DNA of 64,000 nt from the NCBI GenBank assembly GCA_003049485.1, contig PYST01000001.1, positions 186,001 through 250,000 on the forward strand, in the 5' to 3' direction. This document shows, piece after piece, positions 22,251-34,084 of the stretch. The notes below the pieces were generated by a model. It made no database searches and was not told where the DNA came from. It saw only the letters and a list, made by a program, of their open reading frames with translations. The translations under genes and the position numbers were made by a program. The stretch's first letter is position 1; the number at the start of each line of letters is the position of its first letter. The DNA comes from Ophioceras dolichostomum (lineage: Eukaryota; Ascomycota; Sordariomycetes; Magnaporthales; Ophioceraceae).

Positions 22251-25200
22251 GGCGGAGAGGTACAGAGGGAAGTCCCGGAAAGCAAAGCCGTCGGCCATTG
22301 GACGGTCAGACATCGGATGTGTCTGAGGAGTCTGGCCTAGGTCAGGATGCGGGGAAGCTCTGGGCAAATGGGCAGGCAGGTGGGCGAAGTGGGTAAGGGG
22401 CCATCAGCTTTCCATCTTATGTGAGGTTCATCCCAAGACGAGAGCGATGGCACATTGACCACGGCGGCTTGCGGTTGGTTGGAGATACAAGATGGCGGGA
22501 TGGCTTTAGAATGAGTCAATGGTGACACTAGAGCAGCGGAGGAGGTGCAGAGTTAGTGATGGTCCGGTACCACCGCGCAGCCTGTAGGGATTGTGCCACG
22601 ATTTTCAAAGCGGAAGTTTTCGCCGCAAGTCACAGAATACGAATAGGGCGCCGTGGGTTCGGGCTCGGACCCGGGCTCGGGTTTGGGTATCGACAAACAA
22701 TAGTATAGATGCGGTGAGCCGGCTTGCAAATGGTATGTTAATCGATGAAAACATGACTCTTCGTGCAGCTGAGGATTTGCCTCGTTGGACAGCTTGGCAA
22801 CTTAACAGCGCGACAGCTCGACCGCTCCATCGGGCTGGCTAACTATCATGTGCCGGGGCCATAATCCTTCTCAGGGGACGGACGGATGGATGGACAAGGC
22901 GACCGGGCGAAAAGGTGATGGGGCTTGAGGCTGCATTTTTCAAGGATGGTCGGAACAGAAATCCCTTTCCGCCGGCGACGCGAGCGAGGGGCAAGAAGAG
23001 ATTTGCAAGTCGGACAGACTGAACTAGGCTTGCTGACCGCATTTTGTTTCGCTCCGATGAGTCCCAAATGCTAACAGGCGCCGATCTAGACGGCAGAGAG
23101 AGGAATACATCTCGAGGGTGAGGGTGAGGGTGAGAGAGAATCGCCGTGCAGGCCAAGATCTCAGCAATTCAGGAACCGGAGCAGACTGCACGGAATGAGC
23201 TCAGGCCCGTGCCAGCTAGCTCCACTACTTCAACGGCTGTGGGCGGTGGACGATAGTGGGTAAGTGGGGTACTAGAGCAGTCGAACTTGCCGTCGATGGT
23301 GTTAGTTTTTTTATCCCTCTCCCCTCCTTGTTTTATCTGTTCACCATATTCACCTTCCTGATTGATGAGAATCTAGAAGGCGGGAGATATCGAGAGAAAA
23401 GGCACTTGATCCCCAAATAAGACGGCCAACCCCATCAAAGACGGCACAACGCACTGACAGAGTCCGGATTTTCGGCTCTTAGTTGCGAATGGGACAGGTA
23501 TGACCAGTCACTCGCTGGGATGTCCTTGTCTGTGTCTTTTTCACCTCGCCACTTGCTTTCTGCCTTGATCGCCCTCGTTTGAGTGTCTTGATAGGCAACC
23601 GACTAACCTGGGCCGTGGCTCGAGATCCTAAATGGGAGTTTCTGATCAATATCTAGCATGCTCTGATGCGGACACAGGCTCCTTCGATGCCGCTTTTGGG
23701 CCAAGCACGGCTGGGCACGGCCTGAGCATCCCGTGTATGCCATCTTGGGATGTCAGCTTACCACGGTCTACACTCTGCAGCACATATCTGCCTACTACGT
23801 ACGCCACGGAGTCCTTGGACCACACATACACCAGCTCTTGTACCAGTACTTCATGACGAGATATGATTGTCGGGTCGTACTGGAACCTTGCTGTTCGGGA
23901 TGCCGTCGTCCAGTCGGGTCGATGTAACACCTTCCCCCCATTCCTCCCCTGCACATCTGCCCTCCTGTCAACACTGCAAGTGACATGGCAAGACATCGCA
24001 CATGGGAACAGGGGTGGTGGCGCCCGTTGATGAGATCCCGCACAAACTGGGGGGCTGCCCAACGAGGGACAAGTGGGGACCGAGAGCGGAGAGGAAAAGA
24101 AGGCGAACGACTAGGGATTCGATGCTAGACGGCCACATGGAGTTCATGACGGCCCGAGTGGTCGTTGGAGCGCCGAAGGCGGAGACAAGAGAACACCTCC
24201 AGGCCGAGCCCGTTCTTGAGAGAGCCCGTCCTGGAGTAGCCCGAGGCGAACCTTGTGATGCCGTTCCCGCGCAAGCGCCCTACAGCGCTTCATACATAGG
24301 GGCTCTGCTTCAATGCCAGTATTTCTAAGCGGGACCGGCTGGAGGATGGCACTCGTCCTTGTCAAGACATGATCGCCGAAACCAAACAGAAGACGGAGAG
24401 CTGCCCCCCGTGATCGACCTTCCTACGCGGGATGGCGATGCTCAGGAATATTCCGGAAAAGTGCTCGCCTGAGATGCAAAGGGAGCAAGCAGCACAAGCG
24501 AGATACCGAAGGCAGATGCCAAGCGCCTTGCTCCCAAGTGGGATGGATGACCGTCGGTAGTGATAGGTGCCGATGGGGGGTGGGGAGGTCGTACCTCTCA
24601 TTGGCGACCACCAGTAGCCTGAGCGAGGCGAACCTCTCCTCTTGGGGCGGTTCCGGCGGCGATAGTTCTCGCGAGGCGAGCAGTGACGCAACAGATCGAC
24701 ACCATGCTCGTCCAAAATAAGACCGGATTCCGATTTGACATATCCGAGCGCGTGTGCAAAGCGGGGAGCCGTTGCCGGCGAAATCGACGATGCATGCCTG
24801 AGCGTGAAGTGTAGGCCACTAGGTAGGCATAAACAGAGGGCTCGTTGATGACATCGAATGTCGCTATCTCCAAGCCGTTGTCGTCTACGGAGGCTGTTTG
24901 GAGCGGATCCTCGCTGAATTTGGAGTAACGCCACCCACGTCCAGAAGCCCAGCCTACGGGAATCCATGCCACAACCTTGGAGATGGGGAAAAGGACCGGG
25001 GATTCTCCTGGGTGTGTTGGAGAAATTTGGAGTCACACGGGATGGAGGTTGCAAGGTTGCATGCAAAGACGTACGTAGGTAGTAGAGACAACCTCAGTGG
25101 CCATGAGATTGGCCAAATGAGCCAATAGGCTAGTGCTAAGAAACGCACTTGGAGTCTGGAGAGACGGGATACCTACCTTCGTACCTAGCATGTAACGACC

Positions 25201-26649
25201 CCAATGCTTGGTCTCGACCGGGCTTCCAATGTCGACAACCTGGCCATCCAATCGATCATACTCACCCCCATCAATGTTGTTGCACTGATGTGGCCGATAA
25301 GCCCGACCTCTTATCGACATTTCCATGTTCAGACACTGAGACGCCTAACCTTGAACCACTCTTATCAAAGCCTCTGCTCATTTTCAGCCCAAGACGTCAC
25401 TGCAGCGACTGCACATGCATGCGGCGATAGCGACACCGATGAAGGCGATAACAGCGAAAGGTGCTCTCTTGCGCGAATGACACCTCACCGGTCCCTTTAA
25501 ACAGGCGTCGCACAGCCGACGTCTCGCTCGGGCGTCTCGCTCGCTTCTATCATGGAAAGAGCACTCATATTACAAGTTGGAAGAGGAAGAAAGATAAGTG
25601 CCTAGTGTGGCCTCAGCTCCTCCCGAATTTTCAGTAAGTCTGGCACACGGGAAAGCTTTTGAAAGAGGCAAAGCTCGCCCATGCCGCTCACCCACACATA
25701 GCGTATCCATAGCCAAAGACAGGGTAGACGACCGACCGCACGGCTCCATTATCATATATCAACTTTTCAACATGCGGCCGAACGATTGGCGGTGAGGAGA
25801 CACACCGGCCACCGTTCTACCGTCGCTGCTGTTGGGCCCGTTCGGGGCCTCGGGGCCACTGGCTTCGATGCATGTGTAAGTGAATGGTGTGTAAGTGGCG
25901 GAATAAATCCCAACCTGCGGCTCCTCCCTCCCTGTATCCCAGTAGGGTGACGGGAAAGGGGCACGGGGGCAATAGACGGAAGAACTCAAAGCCGAGAACT
26001 TATTATACGCAGACCCATTCTGAGAAGGAAGAGAATCGGGTAAGCCGATTTGAGGGAGACGGCACGAAGCAGGACGAAAAAAGAAAAAAAAGAAGAAAAA
26101 AGCCCAGGTCAACTCTTCTCGATGTTTTCAGCTTCGCTTAGAGCGGAGCACCCGGATGGATTGTCTTTTCAGAACAACAAACCATGGACGACGCATGCCT
26201 TCTGGGACGACGCAGCGACGGCCCCGCCGCCCGTAACACCCGCCTGCAAGAACAATCGTACAGCACAAAAGTACACATAATAGAAACGGATCATGAATTT
26301 ATGCATCCAAGAGTAGGGCACGCGTATTGGTTGCCGGATGGATGTGGGTGCTAGATCCACCACAGCACAAGCTTCATATGGTGGATAGAGAGAGAAGTGC
26401 GGGAGCACAAGAAACGACACAAAATAACCAACAGATATATCAATACTACAGATTCCTTCGGACGCCGGCTTGCTCGCTCACTTAGGAAGGGCGACCCGAA
26501 CATGCGCGTATTCGCCCCCGGAGTTTAACTCCGGAAGAATAACTTGGTGAGATTTGATCAACCGACTTCCCCTAGAAGTATGGTTTCTCCATGTATGCAC
26601 GAGACACAAGGCTGCGTAGGCTAGGTGGTAGGTAGGGGAGATGAGGACC

Positions 26650-26668
26650 GGTAGGTACCTACCTATCC
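26650..26668. repeat. TACC/GGTA palindrome
   Basis: GGTAGGTACCTACCTATCC is a near-perfect inverted repeat centred on GTAC. It belongs to a dispersed family of such motifs in non-coding DNA throughout the window. Confidence 0.7.
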
Positions 26669-26838
26669 TTTGTCAAGGAGGAAGGAAACAACATAATGCC
26701 TCGATGTGATGGCGTCATAATCGATGGACCACATACCATATGCCACCGTCGTACTCCTTACGTACTCCCTGTCTTTCCGTCGGCTTGTTGTGTGGATCGC
26801 TTCTTGTTTCGAACGTTTGAGGGTCCGTCTCCGGCTGC

Positions 26839-26867
26839 CTGTCTGTCTGTCTGTCTGTCTGTCTGTC
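26839..26867. repeat. CTGT tetranucleotide microsatellite
   Basis: About seven tandem CTGT units in non-coding DNA, the same unit as at 1282-1300. Confidence 0.9.
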
Positions 26868-27096
26868 CAGTATGCGTGTTTTGATGCAAACTAAAGCTTC
26901 CCACTTCCCTCCATGTGATGCAGCACAATCGATCAAAAGAGAGGATAGAGGAAATGACAAGACTAGGTAGTAGCTGAATCGAACAGGAAGAAAGAAGGTC
27001 AGGAATAAATAAAAAATGGAGAGAGGAAGGGAGGATGCTTAGTTGAATCACAAACCGCCATATATATACCTACGGAGGAACATAGATAAGACCGGA

Positions 27097-29167
27097 CTAA
27101 AAAGTGCTAGTAGCCAATCTGCTCGCCGCATTCCGCGCATCAAGCCTATCCTCGTCGTCCTCCTCGTTCACACCGCCCAACCCACGGGGCCGCACCGCCT
27201 CCGCCCCGCCCTGGGACCCCCCTTCCTCCCCGGCACCACCCTCGCCCGCGTCCTCGCCGCCGGCACCGATGAGCCCGCCGGATATGCTGCGGCCGACGGT
27301 GTCGGAGCGGCGGGGCACGCCGCTCCAGGCGTCGCCCTTGGGCCCCTGGCTGGCGGCCATGCTGATGCGCCTCGCGGGCGGGTGGGCCTCGCGGCCCAGG
27401 CGGGACAGGCCCCCCGAGGCGTCGATGGCGCGTATATCCGGCCTCACCGTCTCCAGCAGGGCCAGGGTGCGGCGCTCGGCCTCGATCTCGCGCAGGACGT
27501 ACTCGCGAATGCTCAGGCGTAGGTCGGCCGCCGTGCGCGCGAACCACCTGCGGCGCTCCGACACCAGGTTGCCCGTCACTCGTTTCGTCTTCTGAAACAG
27601 GTAGGCCTCGTTCTGCTTGGCCTCGTCGAGCGCCGCGATCGCCTCGTCGACCTTCTCGCGCCGCACGTTGGAGCTCGCGCGCAGGCGGTCGGCCGCGTTC
27701 AGCTTGCTGCGAGTGGTCTCCTGCGCCTGCAGGAACTCGCGGATGAGGATCTGCCGGTTGGTGAGCGTCTCCTTCACGATGAACGCGTCCGACGAGTGGT
27801 ACTGGAACGGGTCGCCGATCGTCGTCGCCTCCGCCGTGGCCTGCGCCGCGTGGCAGTCGCCCACGGTCTGGACCGCCTTGCCCAGCTTGCGATATGCGTT
27901 GGCGAGGCCCGGGTGCAGCTCCTGCACGTTCATGCCGCCCAGCTTGACGCCGAAGTCGGACTCGGCGAGACCCAATCCTGGACAGACGGACGCTTGTCAG
28001 CACACACATAGAGGTACCTCAAGGGAGAAGGAGGGACAGCTTCGTAATGATCTAGTTAGTCAGAAAGCGCCAAGAAATGCAGGACGACTTACCCCTCCGA
28101 GACTTGACTAGCTTGTCGACCTTGTGTCCGGCATCCATCGAGCCGAGATAGAAGAGCTTCACGATGGGGCGAGACTCCTGCAGCTCGGGCGTGTCGTCAG
28201 GCGGCGGGGCGAATTGCTTGAGGATCTTTCTCCGCACGCCAGTGGCCGGCTGCTTCTTCTTCACCATGGGGCTGTATCCAAAGTCGCTCTCGACGAAGAG
28301 GACCATCTCGTCATCCCTGACAAGCACATCGTTGCTGCAGACGTAGTTGAGCCAGCGCTGCAACAGCGCCTTCACTCTCGCCTCGTCCTCGTCAGTGCCT
28401 GCACCTGCGGACGTGAGCGGAGGCGGCACAGCCGGCACTATGGCCTCGGGGTTCGCCGATATCAGGTGCTCGGCAAGCTTCACGAACTCGGAGTGGAGCC
28501 GTCGGATGTCTCGGTACTGCGTAGTCCTAAACTTGGGGATGTTGGTCTGGCTCGAGTTCAAGCTGTTAGCTCAGATGCACACTGCCTGCGTTTTCTTACA
28601 CTCCGGTCGTCTCACCGCTGCTCCGGTTCGGCCAAGCGAGGTGATAAGAGGAATAGGGGTGAGGACAGAGAGGTCCCGTACGTGGACATCGAATCTCATA
28701 ATGGGATCCTTTCGACCAGTCCGTTCAAGCCCTGTGATCTTCGCCTGCAGCTTAAATTGAGGCTGCGCAGGTTTCCCCTGTGCTTGTGCCTCCTGTTGCG
28801 CCAAAGGTGGTGCCCCAGCCGGGCCTGGGCCGTGGGCTTCTGTCTGAAAACTCCCCTGCTCGACATCGGGCTCGGAAGTGGCGACATCGGTCCTAGATTC
28901 GTCGGTGTGCGCGTCGGATACCGTGCTGGCAGTAGTGGGCCGTCCGAAGCCGCCGGTATCGCTTTCCCCAAAGCCGGCGTCTTCATCTCCAGCGCCCAAG
29001 CCGTTGCTCGAACGCGGGGTGAAGCCCTGGTATGGCGGCGGTGGAATTTCGCTGTCAATGTTGCTGAAGGTCGTGCGGTGGTGCTGTGGTGATGACCCAG
29101 GGGAGCCCCACGGCGAGTGCTCGACGGCGGAGTGGTCGGCGTCGTTGATGCTTGCGCTATAGTCCAT
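27097..29167 (-). CDS. VPS17: Vps17 retromer sorting nexin (PX-BAR)
   Basis: Three exons on the minus strand: 29167-28682, 28546-28093, 27977-27097; 606 residues. Vps17 pairs with Vps5 as the membrane-bending SNX-BAR half of retromer, recycling cargo such as Vps10 from endosomes to the Golgi. A disordered Pro/Ser-rich N-terminus of about 130 residues precedes the PX domain, which starts at FKLQAKITGLERTGRKDPI and continues over intron 1 as FDVH-TNIPKFRTTQYRDIRRLH. It includes NPEAIVPAVPPP and RWLNYVCSNDVLVRDDEMV. The BAR region (about 310-530) has LANAYRKLGKAVQTVGDCHA, ILIREFLQAQETTRSKLNAA and LRLSIREYVLREIEAERRTL, all helical and heptad-like. The tail is Gly/Glu-rich. The splice joins are in frame and yield the conserved GLGLAESDFGVKLGGM. 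The Mef2 gene diverges from it across 694 bases. Confidence 0.9.
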
Positions 29168-29861
29168 GATGGGCAACCAAGGGCGGTGGTTCGGTGGTTG
29201 CTGTCGGTGATTCGAGTGGCCGGTCCGGTTTTGATCCTGGAAGCTTGCGGCGAAGGAGAACCTCAGCTTGAAGTTCAGACGCGGGGCTAATGCGTCAATT
29301 CCGGCACCATTGATGCTGTTCCAGCAAGCAACCTCTCCAAGATGCGAGCAGACAATACGACGGGTATCCTCTGGGGGCGGACAGAGGCCAAGTCGACACA
29401 CAAATTGAAGATGGGTTCGTGCTCTTGTTGAGCGTCTATAGCAAGCACGCAGGTACAGTCTTGCTGCCTGCTGCGCAACGTCGGAGCTGCCTCAAAGCTT
29501 TGAGTGACGATGACGACCACTCAGCGCCAATGGCTACGGCTAGCGTGGACGCACGGACCATCTAGGCCTTGGCATCTCAGACCTCAGGTCAGTCACGCCA
29601 CGGAAAAACTCGAGGTGAAAAACAGGACATGGGATGTCGACGCGACCTCAAAATCTTGCTCTTGGAACTAGGCCACGGGCGTTCGCATTCTCTATCTGAA
29701 GAGTCCTGCGTACTAGGAACTGCAGGCGGGAGCTGTGTGTATGCCGTCATTCTTTTAGGCGCATATCTACGGGACAATGCCATTGGTCGTGTCTTGAGAC
29801 GACTTCGTTCCCTTTCTTTTCACGCCTGTAGTTGTACAAGTCCCACGCTTAGTCCGTCGGC
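29168..29861. other. Bidirectional promoter region
   Basis: 694 bases lie between the divergent VPS17 and MEF2 start codons. No further coding sequence was recognised. Confidence 0.5.
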
Positions 29862-32813
29862 ATGCTCCCAATAAGACGAGGCTATCTCTCAGCTTGCCGC
29901 GATGCGCACTCTAAGCTGCATCGGCTGCGACACATCTCGCCACCGCCTCAGCTGCTTGTAATCCAGACCTTGGAGATCCATGCATACTGCAGGTCGACCA
30001 ATCGTCGTGCTGGTGCCTCCAGTAAGAGATTTGCTTCCACCAAGTCGAAGGATGCCGCAGAAACACATCACTCTCCCGAACAGAGTGCAATCGAAAATAT
30101 CAGGAACATTGGCATCATTGCCCACGTCGATGCGGTATGTTAATCGGCTTTGAGGATCTTGGGGCGTTTTCTTCGCTCGAGATGAGACGGTTCCAACAGT
30201 ACCCGTCGTGGCTAACCGAGCGACCTATCAAATTCAGGGGAAAACAACAACCACCGAGCGCATGTTGTTTCATGGAGGTTTGACAAGACACATAGGGAGT
30301 AAGTCACAGCCTCGAACCTAGGATCTGAGATTCTCGAAGTTGGTGTAGATACCAGGCAACCGCCAACGAACAGACCAACAGACCAACAGACCCTAACAGC
30401 AGTGTAAACCTCAGACGTCGACCATGGCGACACTGTGACCGACTTCCTCCCCATGGAAAGAGACAGGGGCATCACCATTCAGTCGGCCGCCGTAACCTTC
30501 CATTGGCCCCTGAAACCCCGACAATCCGCCCCGGGCGAACCCCCCAGGACGATCAACCTGATCGACACCCCGGGCCATCAGGACTTCCGCTTTGAAGTTG
30601 ATCGCTGCATGCCGGTACTGGACGGCGCCGTGTGCATAATCGACGGCGTGAAAGGAGTCGAAGCACATACCGAGCGCGTCTGGGCTTCGGCGCAGCAGTT
30701 TCGGATTCCGCGTATCATGTACGTCAACAAGCTTGACCGCGATGGCGCCTCTTTCAGGAGATCCGTCTCCGATATCGCCACGCGCCTCAACGCTTGGCCG
30801 CTCGTGTGCCAGCTTCCCTGGTGGGAGAAGGACCAGTTCGTCGGCATCATCGACATCGTAAACATGGTTGGCATCAGGAAGAAGCGGACGTATTCGACCG
30901 ACGAGCTTTGGGCGGTGCTTCGCAAAGAAAACCCCGATCTCGCAGAAGAGGTCGAGAGGGCACACCAGGCGCTGATCGAGGCACTCTTTGGGCACGACGA
31001 CACGCTTTTGTCGATGGACGTGAACGCGAAGTTACTCCCCCAGGATGTCAAGCGAAGTATCAGGAAGGCCATCGCCAAAGGCAATGGGCGTTTGGTTCCA
31101 GTCTTCGCGGGCTCGAGCATCGAGAACATCGGGGTTGATCTTCTCCTCGACGCGATTGTTGACTTCCTGCCCGGCGCAGACCTGCGGTCACCCGTGGTGT
31201 CTTTGGACAATCACCGGAAGTCGACCCTGGATACGGTGCTCCACAATCACGGACACGGCCTGATTCAGCCACCACGGCACCGTCGCGGCGAGCCGCTCAG
31301 TATCGCCGCCGTGGCATCGGTATTCAAGGTCGCGGCCGACTTCGACAGCCGCGACACAGCCAAGCAGATGCTGTCCTTCGTGCGAGTCTACCATGGTCAA
31401 GTCCAACGCACCGCCGAGTCGTGGAATTCGTCCAGGCGTACCGTCGAGAAGCCCACAGGCATCGTACAAATCTCGGCGGACAAGACGCACTCGATCTCTC
31501 ACCTGCGCACCGGCGAGATCGGCGCCTTGACAGGCCTAAAGTACGCCAAAACGGGAGACACGTTGATTTGGCTGAAACACCCCAAACATATGGCGACGGA
31601 GGCCGATCCCATCATGACGCTAGAGGTGAGGCCAGCGGAAATCCCAAATCCGGTGGCCTTCATCACCATGGCACCCGGCTCCCACAGTGGGCTGAAGAGC
31701 CTAGAATCAGCACTGGAAAGGCTCTCGCGGGAAGACCCTAGCTTGCGGTACAGCTATGACGACAAGACAGAGCTTTTCACCCTCTCAGGCATGGGCCAGC
31801 TTCACCTCGAGGTCTCGCTCGACCGTCTAAAGAACGTGTACAAAGTGGCGGGCGCTACCATCTATGGCATCGAGGTCGAGTACAAAGAGTGCCTGCTGCA
31901 AGAGACCAGCCCCCAGCGCCACGTCTTTGACCAGGTCGTAAACAGCCGTCCGGGCAAGGCCGCGTGCACCGTCTCCCTAGCTCCCCTAACACCACAGGGC
32001 GACTTGCCTGCGGACTCCATTCCTGCTGCTGCTGCCGAGGAAGGCGGCATGCGCCGCGGTTTCGTGCAGGACGAGAACAACCTGATCGACGTGTACATCC
32101 TGGAGCCCGAAGCCGACGGGGACTGGCCGGCAGGGTTCGACCCGGAGCGGGTGCGCCACGAGCTCCTCAACGGCGCCAGCGCGGCGCTGCGGATGGGGCC
32201 CCGGTTGCGCAGGCCATTGCACGGCTGCGCCGTCCAGGTCACCTACGACCCGGCGACGGACTTCTTCGGCCCCGGCACGCCGAGCTCGCACAACGTCAAG
32301 GCCGCCTACAGCGCGGTCAAGGCCTGCCTGAAGGACGCGCACTCGCGGTCGCAGGTCGGCGTGCTGGAGCCGGTCATGCGCGTGGAGATCTCGTGCCCGG
32401 CCTCCGCCGCCGCCAAGATCCAGCACGACATAACGTCCGCCCGCGGCGGGCTCGTGCTCGAGGTCAACGACGAAAGGAGGAGCGGCAACGGCAACGGCAG
32501 CGGTAGCGATGGTGGCAGCGGTGGCAGCGCAGGAGGAGTGGATTCCGGGGACAGCGGCAGTGCAGACGGCGAAGGCAGAATACCTCTGCATGAGGTGTTC
32601 CTGCCCTCAGACCCATACGAGTTCGAGCAGTCCCTGCGCGCTTCCAAGAAGGAGCCGGTCAGGATGCTGGAGATCAAGGCCGTCGTGCCGCTCAAGGAGA
32701 TGCTGGACTACGACTCCCGCCTGAGGAGCATGACGGGCGGGCGGCATTCCCTCACGATGACGCTGGATACCTTTGAGCGGGTCATAGGCCCTCGCGAGAA
32801 AGCTCTTGCGTAG
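29862..32813 (+). CDS. MEF2: Mitochondrial elongation factor G2 (Mef2)
   Basis: Three exons: 29862-30134, 30238-30298, 30415-32813; 910 residues. Mef2/EF-G2mt is a GTPase that works with ribosome recycling factor to split mitochondrial ribosomes after termination. The first 65 residues are Arg/Ser/His-rich without acidic clusters until KSKDAAE, as expected of a mitochondrial presequence (KRFAST near the end). GTPase motifs are intact: G1 AHVDAGKTTTTER across intron 1, IGNVDHGDTVTDFLPMERDRGITIQ across intron 2, DTPGHQDF near 160, NKLDRDG near 214. Domain III/IV/V motifs include DPSLRYSYDDKTELFTLSG and GMGQLHLEVSLDRL. The G domain has the DFLPMERDRGIT form seen in EF-G2 and EF-G1. A Gly/Ser-rich insertion of about 30 residues near 800-831 interrupts the C-terminal part. 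Identification as Mef2 rather than Mef1 rests on overall sequence flavour, such as the extended insert after the G domain. Confidence 0.85.
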
Positions 32814-34084
32814 ATGTAAAAGTACCTGTACCTACCTACCTGCCTTGACGGATGTAGATTGACATCGATCACTCTGAGTCGACAACCAAGCGCCCCCACG
32901 TAAGGCGAGCGGAAATACCGTCGTGATGTGTGTTTCATCCCCTCAGCTTCACCAACGTCCCGCGTGGGGGAGCGCTGTCTCGGAACTATTCTTTCTTTCT
33001 GGACTAGAGGTCTTGGACCTCCACGCGGCATGGGATTTGCAGACGGGACGGCAGAGCGTTCATCATGCCTCAATGCGACAGGAGCCTTGACCGTAGGTGC
33101 CGCATGTTCTTCGATCCAAGGAGAGAAAATAGAGCGGGTGCTATTTGTTCGGCGTATTTGCAGGTGTGTCTCTAAGTTAGTGAGAGAGATCAAGGAGAAG
33201 AGGAAGATGGAAGGACCAAGCGTTTTGCACGTCGCTCATCTATAACCTTTATCGACGAGGTACTCTCTTCGTCCATATTCGCTGGTTGATAGGGTAAAAT
33301 GCTATCCAAGCGTGCTTTAGCAGGACATGCTGCCGCAGTACCATCATCACTTCCTTCTATCCGTTCAATACTGTCACTTGTTCCTAGATTAAGTACCTAC
33401 TAGGTAGTCTGTAGCCTCAGAGCTTGACACAACCAGTTCAATAACTTATTATGTTGAATGGTGGATCTCGTCGGCTGACACCAGCAGATCACAAGGTTGT
33501 GCAATTCCTCAGTCCAGATTCTCCGGGCGAGGACAGAAACTGAACACCTTTCAAATGGGCCGCGCCAGATCTGAATCCTTCCCAGCATTCGCGTTGGCCA
33601 TCTTCTCTTTCACCGAGCGGGATACCGATCGCCACCAACAGCCCCCCCAGTCCCCACGATGGCTCATCACCAAGCCTCGGAAAGCCGAGCTCGTTAGCCG
33701 AGTGGTACCCACATCCCGAGTGGGATTCTGAAGAACCCCGGTCCGACTTAGTCAGTCGTCGCCAGGGCAAGACGAACTTGGTCAACAAAATCCCACCAGG
33801 GACCTGAACATTTGAAAGGATTGGGAATCGGGACACGGGTGCACTTTTTACCAGAGATCGGGGCAACATCGGAACGCCATGAGCGGGCCTTCGACGGGGG
33901 GCGAGACCCAGGCAAGGAACATGGCCCCCAGGAAAAGAAAAAAGGGGCCGCAGGAGGGCTACATCAATGGATCAGATAAGAAGAGGTAGATATATCTCCT
34001 GATCTCTATCTGCGAAAATATGTAGCGACTCTTGTTGGGCTGGGAGACTGGTACGCCTCATACGACTCCTCCGTAGAAAGAGCG
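32814..34084. other. Intergenic region between MEF2 and the MFS gene
   Basis: No coding sequence was recognised. TACC/GGTA motifs lie at 32822-32842 and 33393-33408. A tRNA-like fragment near 33691-33755 was considered and rejected. The last 300 bases or so should be the promoter of the efflux pump. Confidence 0.5.

Larger units (their letters stand above)
19314..27096. other. Gene desert of about 7.8 kb
   Basis: No reading frame in this stretch shows a recognisable domain, splice-linked continuation or a single dominant codon frame. The longest open frame (24362-25066, minus) reads as non-protein-like Arg/Ser/Pro-rich sequence. Base composition looks mixed rather than AT-rich, so it is not obviously RIP-degraded repeat. 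It contains an assembly gap (22172-22250), a TATA-like CATAAATAGAGG (20734-20745), a GAGGGT run (about 23114-23134), several TACC/GGTA motifs and a CTGT microsatellite (26839-26867). It could hold long noncoding RNAs, decayed genes or small-protein genes that cannot be recognised by eye. Confidence 0.5.

Noticed and set aside
23114..23136. Telomere-like repeat
   Set aside because: The unit is GAGGGT in a few copies, not the TTAGGG of fungal telomeres, and it is internal.
24362..25066. Minus-strand 234-residue frame in the first desert
   Set aside because: Composition is irregular, with Arg/Ser/Cys scattered and no domain; overlapping frames of similar length suggest chance.
27146..28009. Minus-strand 287-residue frame
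   Set aside because: Shadow of the third VPS17 exon in another frame; Arg/Gly/Pro-rich.
33691..33755. Functional tRNA-Gly(CCC)
   Set aside because: The anticodon arm is good, but the D-stem and T-stem do not pair and no acceptor stem could be found. Kept only as a finding.
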